From Nitrosomonadales bacterium (GTDB taxonomy: Bacteria > Pseudomonadota > Gammaproteobacteria > Burkholderiales > Gallionellaceae), in assembly GCA_016218415.1 (NCBI GenBank), contig JACRED010000023.1, positions 1-38,065 on the forward strand: a stretch of DNA of 38,065 nt. Direction: 5' to 3'. The notes beneath the pieces are model-generated. The model was given only the letters and a program-made list of their open reading frames with translations. It searched no databases and was not told the origin of the DNA. Shown here in pieces: positions 1 to 6,774 of this stretch (positions are counted from its first letter, which is position 1; each line of letters begins with the position of its first letter). The position numbers were made by a program, and so were the translations under genes.

Positions 1-1
1 C

Positions 2-49
2 CGTGCTTATCGGGTTAGCTCCCAAGCACACTAGATGTAGTGTGTTGTG
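2..49 (+). repeat. left terminal inverted repeat of the IS1595 element
   Basis: It matches the reverse complement of 1065-1112 at about 40 of 48 positions, with the first 15 bp perfect. Mismatches cluster at positions 16-17 and 33-35 of the repeat. Confidence 0.85.
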
Positions 50-1049
50 ATTTTTTGGCATAAAGCTCGGCATATGTTGGCGCGGTGACATCGCCCGCGA
101 TGCCAAGCAGAGAGCGGAAGGCGTTGAAGGGGTAAAAGCGGCGGTTGAAGCGGAACGTGAACTCATTGAGATACGCCTGCAGGTGTTGCGGGCTGACGCC
201 GTGATGGATGCCGCGCAGCCAGGTTTTGAGATTGGAGAACACGAGGTGGATGATGGGCAGAAAGGTTTCGGCGACTTGCATATCGCCCCGTTCCGGGACA
301 GCGGTATGGAGATAGTTGCGCTTGGTAAGGCCAGCGTAGCCGCTCCAGTCGTCGGTGATAATGGTGGTGCCTGTCGCCACGGCGCTTTCGATGAAGCCAC
401 CCAAAGACTTGGCGCTTCTGTCCGGCACCAGTGCGAGCCTGACACGACCGGCGTACCGCCCACTCTTCCGCTTGTTGAGGCTGCCGGTATGCTTGCGCTG
501 ACGGACTTCGACGGCACCTGCCACGATGACCATATCGTGGATGCCGCGCCCCTTGCCGCGCGTACGACCGCCCACGTAGGTTTCATCGGCCTCGACGACT
601 TCTTCGGGTTTACCGCCGATCCGATCCTGATCCGGTCGCACCATGCCGACGCGCAGCTTGTGAAGAATCTGGAAGGCGGTTTCGTAGCACGACAATCCGA
701 GTTGCCGCTGGAACTGAACAGCCGATATGCCGGGTGTCTGACTGGTGACCAAGTACGCCGCCCAGAACCAAACCGAGAGCGGCGTGTGCGAGCGCTCCAT
801 GACGGTGCCAGCGGTGAGGCTCGTGTCGCGGTTGCAATGGCGACACCGGAGAACGCCGGGGCGATTGGCAAAGCGGTACGGCTCACTAGACGAGCCGCAG
901 TGGTCACAGATGAATCCATCACTCCATCTGGCGCGCTCAAGGTAGGCCGCGCACGCCGCTTCGCCCGGGAACAATCGCTGGAATTCTGGAAGCGAGCGCG
1001 GAAACGGCAAGTCGTCTCGCTGAAGCACGTCGATAACCATGGTTGTCAC
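15..1049 (-). CDS. IS1595-family transposase
   Basis: This 344-residue DDE transposase catalyses movement of the surrounding IS. The N-terminal part carries a zinc ribbon (C48-x2-C51 and C69-x2-C72) typical of IS1595 transposases. The catalytic domain follows, with the first Asp in EADETYVGG (D155), the second in TDDWSGY (D233/D234) and a probable third acidic residue in the YLNEF stretch near residue 298, inside the family's HGVSxxHLQxYLNEFxFRxNRR-like block. The frame is intact from ATG to stop and the gene lies inside matching terminal repeats, so the element looks recently active. A second in-frame ATG three codons in is an equally possible start. Confidence 0.93.
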   Translation of the reverse strand: MTTMVIDVLQRDDLPFPRSLPEFQRLFPGEAACAAYLERARWSDGFICDHCGSSSEPYRFANRPGVLRCRHCNRDTSLTAGTVMERSHTPLSVWFWAAYLVTSQTPGISAVQFQRQLGLSCYETAFQILHKLRVGMVRPDQDRIGGKPEEVVEADETYVGGRTRGKGRGIHDMVIVAGAVEVRQRKHTGSLNKRKSGRYAGRVRLALVPDRSAKSLGGFIESAVATGTTIITDDWSGYAGLTKRNYLHTAVPERGDMQVAETFLPIIHLVFSNLKTWLRGIHHGVSPQHLQAYLNEFTFRFNRRFYPFNAFRSLLGIAGDVTAPTYAELYAKKSQHTTSSVLGS

Positions 1050-1064
1050 ACATTGGAACAGATG

Positions 1065-1112
1065 CCCAACATACTACCGGTAGTGGGCTTGGGAGACAAC
1101 CCGATAAGCACG
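1065..1112 (-). repeat. right terminal inverted repeat of the IS1595 element
   Basis: Partner of the repeat at 2-49. The element ends at 1112, where the reading frame of the interrupted upstream gene is cut. Confidence 0.85.
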
Positions 1113-1419
1113 CAACGAATATCTCTGCAAATAGCCGGAATAACTCTGATTGACCATCCGTGAGGCTAATTTCAGCAGCGACCTCATCGCGGCGTTCCAT
1201 ATCTAAAAATCGAAGCGCCATGGCGGATGTGCGAACGAGACTCAGCGTTTGTCCAGAGAGCCGGTTAGGCTCAAGCAGTTCGCCCGGCCTAAGAGAGACA
1301 GCCATGAACTCTCGAACACATTCCTCATCCTGTGGTCGAAAATGCATCTTGCCGCTACGCACTGCTGTCTGCAAATTCAAGAGTCGCTGCGTGTTTTCAA
1401 TTTGCTCTTCTCTATCCAT
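1113..1419 (-). pseudogene. 5' part of an unknown gene cut by the IS1595 element
   Basis: On the minus strand an ATG at 1417-1419 follows AAGGAG with about 9 nt spacing, so translation starts here and encodes MDREEQIENTQRLL. About 102 codons remain (acidic, helix-rich, probably cytoplasmic) before the frame runs into the IS end at 1112. It then continues out of frame with the transposase until a stop near 937. I do not recognise the family; no domain motif or membrane segment is visible. The 3' part should lie beyond the left end of the window. The good ribosome-binding site argues that this was a real gene before insertion. Confidence 0.6.
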
Positions 1420-1490
1420 TGGAACATTCTCCTTGGGCGTAAGGCTCAAATGTACCGGAGTCGAATTGTTTTTTCTATCTACTTCAGCAT

Positions 1491-1512
1491 GGTGGGCAAC
1501 TTGTTGCCCACC
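1491..1512. repeat. perfect 9-bp stem-loop
   Basis: GGTGGGCAA pairs with TTGCCCACC across a 4-nt loop (CTTG). It has no following T-run on either strand, so it is more likely part of a repeat than an intrinsic terminator. Confidence 0.6.
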
Positions 1513-1720
1513 CGATTTTCGGTTTGTGCTTTCCGCTTTTCATCCCCTGTGCGCCGCCTCGATCAGCCGCAAGGAAGCGGGGGTTTAGGCGAGCACTGTT
1601 CGAGCTCCGCAACAAGGCACGTTGTGTGTGCCTTGTCAGGGCGAGTTGCGCAGCCCCGCTTGCTTGCGGCTGACCGAGGGCACCGCGCAGCGGCGGCAAA
1701 CCGGGGTCGCCTTCTTTTTG

Positions 1721-1755
1721 GTTACTTTTTCTTTGGCGAAGCAAGAAAAAGTAAC
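1721..1755. repeat. 12-bp stem-loop with A/T-rich arms
   Basis: GTTACTTTTTCT at 1721-1732 pairs perfectly with AGAAAAAGTAAC at 1744-1755 around an 11-nt loop. It lies just before a second GC-rich hairpin and is probably the core of a dispersed repeat. Confidence 0.65.
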
Positions 1756-1760
1756 TAGCT

Positions 1761-1777
1761 GCCGGGCTACCCCCGGC
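1761..1777 (-). terminator. possible terminator of the membrane-protein gene ending at 1786
   Basis: GCCGGG at 1761-1766 pairs with CCCGGC at 1772-1777 across 5 nt. It lies 9 bp beyond the stop of the minus-strand gene, and a T-rich stretch follows some 10 nt later on that strand. It is GC-rich and compact, but the T-run is not directly adjacent. Confidence 0.35.
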
Positions 1778-1785
1778 GATTTTCC

Positions 1786-2223
1786 TTAATCCTGCGCTTG
1801 CTTGGATATTGGTGCAGCCCCAATCAAATGAAAATTAAAGGTATCTCTGTCATCACCTTTTGCCAAGCCAATATCTTTGCGAACGGCAAGAAGTAATTCT
1901 TTGAGAAGTTCGTTGTGTCGTTCAATATTCCTGCTTGAAGAACTCGCCTCATTGTGAAACGACATGAGAGCATTGATTACATTTTGTGGGGCAGCCAATG
2001 CAATAGTGTTGACTGCTAATGAAAATCGCATGGCTGCATCGTTCTTGTTGGCTCCTGCTACAACAAGATCAGACATCGCAGAGAAAAGCACTTTGTAGTG
2101 ATTCAACTTCTCGTTTCGTAAATCAGCTTCTCGCTCATGCTTTTTTGTGAAATAAAAAGTTAATGATGCTACCAATATGCTGGCAAAAGCGGCGATAAGC
2201 GCGACCCAAATAGAATCATTCAT
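1786..2223 (-). CDS. small single-pass membrane protein, unknown function
   Basis: This 145-residue protein has one N-terminal membrane segment (about residues 6-26, VALIAAFASILVASLTFYF). A basic KKHER stretch follows, then a charged, helix-rich cytoplasmic part. This is a common layout for small accessory proteins of unknown role. The start ATG at 2223 has AAAGG six nt upstream. That site overlaps the stop codon of aroC (TGAAAGG), so the gene may be translated from aroC transcripts. Codon use is clearly more A/T-rich than in neighbouring genes, which suggests acquisition from elsewhere. I do not recognise the family. Confidence 0.7.
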   Translation of the reverse strand: MNDSIWVALIAAFASILVASLTFYFTKKHEREADLRNEKLNHYKVLFSAMSDLVVAGANKNDAAMRFSLAVNTIALAAPQNVINALMSFHNEASSSSRNIERHNELLKELLLAVRKDIGLAKGDDRDTFNFHLIGAAPISKQAQD

Positions 2224-2232
2224 ACTTGCCTT

Positions 2233-3321
2233 TCAACGTAATTTCACCGTCCCACACACCACATCCCCATTCTGCCCTCTATGCCGCAGCGCATGATCCA
2301 TCAGCACCAGCGCAACCATCGCCTCCGCAATCGGCGTAGCCCGTATTCCGACACAGGGATCATGCCGCCCCTCGGTGGAAACCTTCACCGCATTGCCCGC
2401 CTTGTCGATGGAGTTGCGCTCAAGGCGAATACTCGAAGTCGGCTTCACCGCGTAGTGCGCGACGATGTCCTGCCCGGTAGAGATGCCGCCGAGGATGCCG
2501 CCCGCGTTATTCGACAGGAAACCATTCGGCGTGAGTTCGTCGCCGTGCTCGCTGCCTTTCTGCGTGACGCAATTAAAGCCCGCGCCGATCTCGACGCCCT
2601 TCACCGCGTTGATGCTCATCAGCGCGTAGGCGATCTCGGCGTCCAGCCTGTCGAACACCGGCTCGCCCCAGCCGACCGGGACGTTGTGCGCGACGACGGT
2701 GAGCCGCGCGCCGATGGAGTCGCCGGACTTGCGCAGCGCGTCCATGTAGTCTTCCAATGATTTGACCACGCTGGCATCCGCGACGAAGAACGGGTTGTTC
2801 GGCACGTCGTCCCAGCTTTTGAACGGGATGGTGATCTCACCGAGTTGCGCGAGGTAGCCGCGTATCTCGACGTTGTATTTTTCTTTCAGCCATTTTTTTG
2901 CAATCGCACCCGCTGCCACGCGCCCCGCCGTCTCGCGTGCCGAGGCGCGGCCGCCGCCTCTATGGTCGCGGATGCCGTATTTCTGCCAGTAGGTGTAGTC
3001 GGCATGGCCGGGGCGGAAGGTCTCGGCGATGGTGCCGTAATCCTTGCTGCGCTGGTCTTCGTTGCGGATCAGCAGCGCAATCGGCGTGCCGGTGGTCTTG
3101 CCCTCGAACACGCCGGAGAGGATCTCGACGGTGTCCGATTCGCGGCGCTGGGTGACATGGCGCGAGGTGCCGGGTTTGCGCCGGTCGAGGTCGTGCTGGA
3201 GATCGGCCTCGCACAACGCCATGCCCGGCGGGCAGCCATCGACGATGCAGCCTATCGCCGCGCCGTGCGATTCGCCGAACGAGGTGACTGTGAACAGGGT
3301 GCCGAGTGTGTTTCCAGACAT
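2233..3321 (-). CDS. aroC: chorismate synthase
   Basis: It converts 5-enolpyruvylshikimate-3-phosphate to chorismate, the last step of the shikimate pathway, using reduced FMN in the cytoplasm. Starting at [10 protein letters not shown] the protein has 362 residues, close to the E. coli enzyme. Family signatures are present in order: GESHG (16-20), FRPGHADY (102-109), [10 protein letters not shown] (122-131) and the C-terminal region with RxExxxxGxAV-type text. An upstream in-frame ATG would add 15 residues that do not match the family, so the start at 3321 is preferred. aroQ of the same pathway lies far away at 24364. Confidence 0.97.
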   Translation of the reverse strand: MSGNTLGTLFTVTSFGESHGAAIGCIVDGCPPGMALCEADLQHDLDRRKPGTSRHVTQRRESDTVEILSGVFEGKTTGTPIALLIRNEDQRSKDYGTIAETFRPGHADYTYWQKYGIRDHRGGGRASARETAGRVAAGAIAKKWLKEKYNVEIRGYLAQLGEITIPFKSWDDVPNNPFFVADASVVKSLEDYMDALRKSGDSIGARLTVVAHNVPVGWGEPVFDRLDAEIAYALMSINAVKGVEIGAGFNCVTQKGSEHGDELTPNGFLSNNAGGILGGISTGQDIVAHYAVKPTSSIRLERNSIDKAGNAVKVSTEGRHDPCVGIRATPIAEAMVALVLMDHALRHRGQNGDVVCGTVKLR

Positions 3322-3380
3322 GATGAGTTCTCGCAAAAACAATGGGCAGAGTTTAACATACGGCACTTTATGAAAATGCC

Positions 3381-3496
3381 GTCATTCCCGCGCAGGCGGG
3401 AATCCAGCGGTTCTATTCAAAATGCCTTTAAGGTTTTGTCTCCGCGTTGCGGAGAACTTTCTTTGTTGACTGGATTCCCGCCTGCGCGGGAATGAC
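3381..3496. repeat. paired dRS3-like inverted repeats flanking a 64-bp core
   Basis: The 26-bp arms at 3381-3406 and 3471-3496 are perfect reverse complements. Each arm contains a 20-bp unit of the form ATTCCC-N8-GGGAAT (3384-3403 and 3474-3493), the pattern known as dRS3 in Neisseria, and each unit is itself a stem-loop. The core holds another hairpin (TCTCCG...CGGAGA). It sits between aroC and the start of the oxidoreductase gene, whose GGAGG site begins a few bases beyond the right arm. Confidence 0.85.
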
Positions 3497-3513
3497 GAAT
3501 TGGAGGATTGTTG

Positions 3514-4527
3514 ATGAAAGCCGTTTTGATGACCGCCGCAGGCGGACCCGATGTGCTGGCCATGTACGATGTCAACAAGCCCGAGCTGCCCTCGCCGCAT
3601 CACTTGCGCGTGAAGCTCGCCGCCGCCGGTGTGAACCCGCTGGATACCAAACTGCGCACCAAGCCGGTCTATTATCCGGATAAGCTGCCCGCGATACTCG
3701 GCTGCGACGGTGCGGGCACCGTGGAAAAAACCGGCAGCGCGGTGACGCGTTTCAAGGAAGGCGACACGGTGTTTTTCTGCAACGGCGGTATAGGCGGCAA
3801 CCAGGGCGACGAGCCGGGTTGCTATGCCGAATACACCACGGTGCACGAGGAGTATTGCGCGGCCACGCCCGCCAATCTCGGCCTGCAGGACGCGGCGGGT
3901 TTGCCGCTGGTGCTGATCACCGCGTGGGAAGCGCTGGTCGAACGCGCCAACCTGCAAGCCGGGCAGACCATCCTGATCCACGGCGGCACCGGCGGCGTGG
4001 GACATATCGCGCTACAACTCGCCAAGCATCTGGGGGCAAAGGTCGCGGTGACGGTCAGCGACGACAAGAAGGAAGGCCTGGCGCAGGGACTCGAAGCCGA
4101 CAAGATCGTGCGCTACAAGGAGATGGATTTCGTCGTGGACGTGGAAGAATGGTCCGGCGGCAAAGGCGTGGATGTGGTGCTGGACACGATAGGCGGCGAC
4201 ACCTTCCTGCGCTCGATGAATGTCACGCGCATCGGCGGCAAGATCGTCACGCTGCTGTCCACGCCGATGTCACTGGAGGATACGCAGAAAGCGCGCTTCC
4301 GCAATCTGGCTATCTGCTACGAGCTGATGCTCACGCCGCAGGTGCTGAAGCAGCACGACGAGCGCATCCGCCAGCGCAAGATACTTGAGAAGGGCGCGCA
4401 ACTGATCGAGTCCGGCGAGATGGGCGTGCTGGTCTCGTATGCGCTGCCGTTGCGCGAGGCCGCCGAAGCGCACCGCATCATCGAACGAGGCCATGTGCTG
4501 GGGAAAATTATCCTGACGATGGGTTAA
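3514..4527 (+). CDS. NADPH:quinone-oxidoreductase-like zinc-independent dehydrogenase (MDR superfamily)
   Basis: This 337-residue cytoplasmic oxidoreductase belongs to the medium-chain dehydrogenase/reductase superfamily. An N-terminal GroES-like domain (about 1-130, with GCDGAGTVEKTG) precedes a Rossmann domain whose NAD(P)-binding loop GGTGGVG is at 157-163. The catalytic zinc ligands of true alcohol dehydrogenases are not evident, which favours a quinone reductase or enone reductase. The substrate cannot be deduced. The ATG at 3514 follows GGAGG by 9 nt, so the TTG six nt earlier is rejected as start. It stands alone between repeat elements. Confidence 0.88.
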   Translation: MKAVLMTAAGGPDVLAMYDVNKPELPSPHHLRVKLAAAGVNPLDTKLRTKPVYYPDKLPAILGCDGAGTVEKTGSAVTRFKEGDTVFFCNGGIGGNQGDEPGCYAEYTTVHEEYCAATPANLGLQDAAGLPLVLITAWEALVERANLQAGQTILIHGGTGGVGHIALQLAKHLGAKVAVTVSDDKKEGLAQGLEADKIVRYKEMDFVVDVEEWSGGKGVDVVLDTIGGDTFLRSMNVTRIGGKIVTLLSTPMSLEDTQKARFRNLAICYELMLTPQVLKQHDERIRQRKILEKGAQLIESGEMGVLVSYALPLREAAEAHRIIERGHVLGKIILTMG

Positions 4528-4669
4528 CAGGGTATCGAAAAACTACTGCGCTCGGCATGACTGTGTTGCTCAAGGGCTCAGAATGCTCATTTACAAGAGA
4601 GTAAATTCCGCCTCTTCGCCCTCTCGCGCCTTTTCCTGCCATCGCTCGCTACGCTTTTCGACACCCTGT
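4527..4669. repeat. MITE-like element bounded by ACAGGGTRTCGAAAA inverted repeats
   Basis: ACAGGGTATCGAAAA starting at 4527 and TTTTCGACACCCTGT at 4655-4669 are inverted copies matching at 14 of 15 positions. Between them lies about 110 bp without a gene. It includes the stem ATTTAC (4589-4594) / GTAAAT (4601-4606). The left end overlaps the stop codon of the oxidoreductase gene. The size, terminal repeats and internal hairpin fit a miniature mobile element or structured repeat. Confidence 0.6.
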
Positions 4670-4692
4670 CGGATATTCACCTGCCAGTTCCG

Positions 4693-5088
4693 CTAACCTT
4701 CCCGATTCCGCATGTGATCCGCCACCTTGGCGAATGCATCCGACAATTCCTTGCGCAGGGCTGCATCGTCCACCACTTCTTCCAGCGCCCGGTTCATGCA
4801 CAGCAACCACTGGTCCCGTTCCTCATCGCCGATCGGGAAGGGAAAATGGCGGCGGCGCAGCATCGGGTGGCCGTATTGCTCGACATACAGTTGCGGCCCG
4901 CCCATCCAGCCGGTGAGGAACTTGTACAGCTTGTCCCTCGCACTCTGCAAGTCCTGCGCATGCAGCTTGCGGATGCCGTAAGCCTCCGGCAACTCGTCCA
5001 TCAGATCGTAAAATCGCTGCACCAGCGCGCGGACCTTTTCCTCGCCGCCGATGCGCTGATAGTGGGTGAGCGGTGGTTCAGTTTGCAT
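4693..5088 (-). CDS. group 2 truncated hemoglobin
   Basis: This 131-residue heme protein of the trHb2 (GlbO-like) class binds O2 or NO; proposed roles in bacteria include NO detoxification and oxygen chemistry near the respiratory chain. Aligned by eye to M. tuberculosis GlbO, Tyr27 (FYDLM) fits position B10, His81 in GHPMLRRRHFPF is the proximal F8 heme ligand, and Trp94 in ERDQWL fits G8. Length and the GGEEK N-terminus are standard. A weak AAAGG precedes the ATG. It is followed at some distance on the same strand by the terminal repeat at 4669 and preceded by corA. Confidence 0.93.
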   Translation of the reverse strand: MQTEPPLTHYQRIGGEEKVRALVQRFYDLMDELPEAYGIRKLHAQDLQSARDKLYKFLTGWMGGPQLYVEQYGHPMLRRRHFPFPIGDEERDQWLLCMNRALEEVVDDAALRKELSDAFAKVADHMRNREG

Positions 5089-5143
5089 GTTTGTTCGTAC
5101 CTTTTCGTGATCGATCTCTGCGCGAATCTTAAGCGCAGCAAAC

Positions 5144-6094
5144 CTATTTCAGCCAGCCCTTGCGCAGGAAAATCCAGAACGGGATACAGACGGTCAGAGC
5201 CATCAGCAACAATGCGAAGGGATAACCGTACAGCCAGTCCAGCTCCGGTATGTGCCTGAAGTTCATCCCGTATACCGACGCGACCAGCGTGGGCGGCAGC
5301 AAGGCCACCGAGGCCACCGAGAACAGGCGCACGATCTTGTTCTGGTTGATGTTGATGAAGCCGACCGTGGTGTTCATCAGGAAGTTGATCTTGTCGAACA
5401 GGAACGCGGTATGCCCGTCCAGCGAGTCGATGTCCTGCATGATCTGGCGCGCCTCTTCCATCTGTTCCGCAGCGAGCAATTTCCCGCGCATCAGGAACGA
5501 GATCGCGCGGCGCGTATCCATCAGGTTGCGGCGGATGCGCCCGTTCACGTGCTCGGCATGGGCGATGTTCGCCAGCACCGCCGCCGCCTCCTTGTCGCTC
5601 AGCGTGTTCTTGAGCACCGTTCCGCTGATTTCGCCGAGGTCGGCATAAGCCTCTTCCAGCGCGTCGGCGGAGAATTCCACATCCGATCCGTACAGGTCGA
5701 TCAGCACATCGTGGCAATCCGCGACCAGGTCGGGCTGCAAATGCGAGCGCAATCGGAAATTCTGGAACACCGGCAGGTCCTCGTCATGCACGCTGAACAG
5801 CACGTTGCGCGCCAGCACGAAGGCGACGATCACGCTGCGCGAACCGCTCTCCTTGCCGAGGAGGAAATCCGAGCGCAGGTGCAGCTCCCCGTTCTCCTCG
5901 TAGAACCGCGCGCTCGCCTCGATGTCGCGCAGATGCTCGGGTTGCGGCAGGGTGATCCCGAAGGTGCCGGTCACCCACTCGCGCTCCGCCTCGCTGGGCG
6001 CGATCACATCCACCCAGATCGGCCTGCGGCTGGCAATATCTTCCGGCTGTATCCTTGCCAGCCGGCCGTTTTCCAGTGTGAAAATATTGAGCAT
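5144..6094 (-). CDS. corA: CorA-family magnesium/divalent cation transporter
   Basis: This 316-residue inner-membrane channel mediates Mg2+ (or Co2+/Ni2+) uptake. A large acidic, helix-rich cytoplasmic domain comes first. Two C-terminal membrane helices follow, with the selectivity motif GMN at 276-278 after YG and the second helix near 292-310, ending in a short basic tail (RKGWLK). This layout is diagnostic of the pentameric CorA family. The exact metal cannot be told from sequence. corA, the globin and thpR lie on one strand but with separate spacing. Confidence 0.93.
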   Translation of the reverse strand: MLNIFTLENGRLARIQPEDIASRRPIWVDVIAPSEAEREWVTGTFGITLPQPEHLRDIEASARFYEENGELHLRSDFLLGKESGSRSVIVAFVLARNVLFSVHDEDLPVFQNFRLRSHLQPDLVADCHDVLIDLYGSDVEFSADALEEAYADLGEISGTVLKNTLSDKEAAAVLANIAHAEHVNGRIRRNLMDTRRAISFLMRGKLLAAEQMEEARQIMQDIDSLDGHTAFLFDKINFLMNTTVGFININQNKIVRLFSVASVALLPPTLVASVYGMNFRHIPELDWLYGYPFALLLMALTVCIPFWIFLRKGWLK

Positions 6095-6122
6095 GTGTGC
6101 GTTCCCGATTGTTATGGTGCGA

Positions 6123-6677
6123 TTATCCGTCAGAAAGCGGCGGGGCAGGATGGAAAGGGAAACGCGCCAGCACGCGATATTCCTCGGGCAGGGACTGTAT
6201 CAGCGCAAAATCACCGATCTGCCAGCACACCGGGGACATCGCCGGCAACGGCTCATCCGACCATTGCGCGTTGCGCAGCAAGGTGACATGCGGCTTGTAT
6301 ACGCGCGGCTCGAATTTGAAGCGGTGCCCGGTCATCCGCTGTTCCAGCGCGGCGACCAGCTCCCGCAATTGCGGCGGCACACGACCGGGCGCGGCATACG
6401 CGATGTGATTGTGCCCCCAGTAGCGCGCCGTATCGAAGCGCAGCTCAAAAGCTTCCGCGCGGACCTCCTGTGCGGCAAGATGCAATGATTCCAGCCTGTC
6501 CCGCCCGAGCTGGCCTATGAATAACAGCGTGGCATGCAGCGTCTCGCCGCGCATCGCCCTTCCGCCGCATACCTGTTGCAGCGGCGCCTGCCACGCGGCC
6601 AGCCGGTCCCGTTCCGCCGCGGTCGGCCACAGGGCGAAAAATACCTTTACCGGGGAAAGTTCGGATGAGTTCATCAA
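6123..6677 (-). CDS. thpR: RNA 2',3'-cyclic phosphodiesterase (2H superfamily)
   Basis: This 184-residue member of the 2H phosphoesterase family, formerly called 2'-5' RNA ligase, hydrolyses 2',3'-cyclic phosphate RNA ends in the cytoplasm. The two HxT catalytic motifs are present: HATLLFIG (H48, T50) and HVTLLRNA (H130, T132), at the usual spacing. Start is ATG at 6677 or the adjacent in-frame ATG at 6674; both give [15 protein letters not shown]. The gene is divergent from the large FAD/Fe-S gene with about 97 bp between the starts. Confidence 0.92.
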   Translation of the reverse strand: MMNSSELSPVKVFFALWPTAAERDRLAAWQAPLQQVCGGRAMRGETLHATLLFIGQLGRDRLESLHLAAQEVRAEAFELRFDTARYWGHNHIAYAAPGRVPPQLRELVAALEQRMTGHRFKFEPRVYKPHVTLLRNAQWSDEPLPAMSPVCWQIGDFALIQSLPEEYRVLARFPFHPAPPLSDG

Positions 6678-6774
6678 GGCCGCATTTTATCCGCTTTGCA
6701 TTCAGGGTCGAGCGCCGCGATGCATTCAGGTAAAATGCGCACCCTGTCAAACCCGAGCACGCCCAGATCACCCC

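Larger units (their letters stand above)
2..1112 (-). mobile_element. IS1595-family insertion sequence, complete
   Basis: The element is bounded by imperfect terminal inverted repeats of about 48 bp. The outermost 15 bp, CGTGCTTATCGGGTT at 2-16 and its reverse complement at 1098-1112, match perfectly, and about 40 of 48 positions match overall. It carries one transposase gene on the minus strand that fills almost its whole length. IS1595 elements usually make 8-bp target duplications. The right flank would be CAACGAAT at 1113-1120, but the left flank lies outside the window, so this cannot be confirmed. The right end interrupts a small reading frame. Confidence 0.88.
1420..1785. other. gene-free stretch of about 366 bp with stem-loops
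   Basis: No convincing gene is present; the open frames here lack ribosome-binding sites and have arginine/proline-rich, repeat-like translations. It holds three strong stem-loops (1491-1512, 1721-1755, 1761-1777). The second half, from about 1560, looks like a dispersed intergenic repeat of the kind seen in many betaproteobacterial genomes; this is an impression from memory. The last hairpin may end transcription of the minus-strand gene that stops at 1786. Confidence 0.55.

Noticed and set aside
183..1163. A 326-codon + strand frame over the IS element
   Set aside because: Antisense of the transposase, without a ribosome-binding site.
3381..3496. The repeated ATTCCC...GGGAAT units considered as a CRISPR array
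   Set aside because: Only two units in opposite orientation, no regular spacers and no cas genes in the window.
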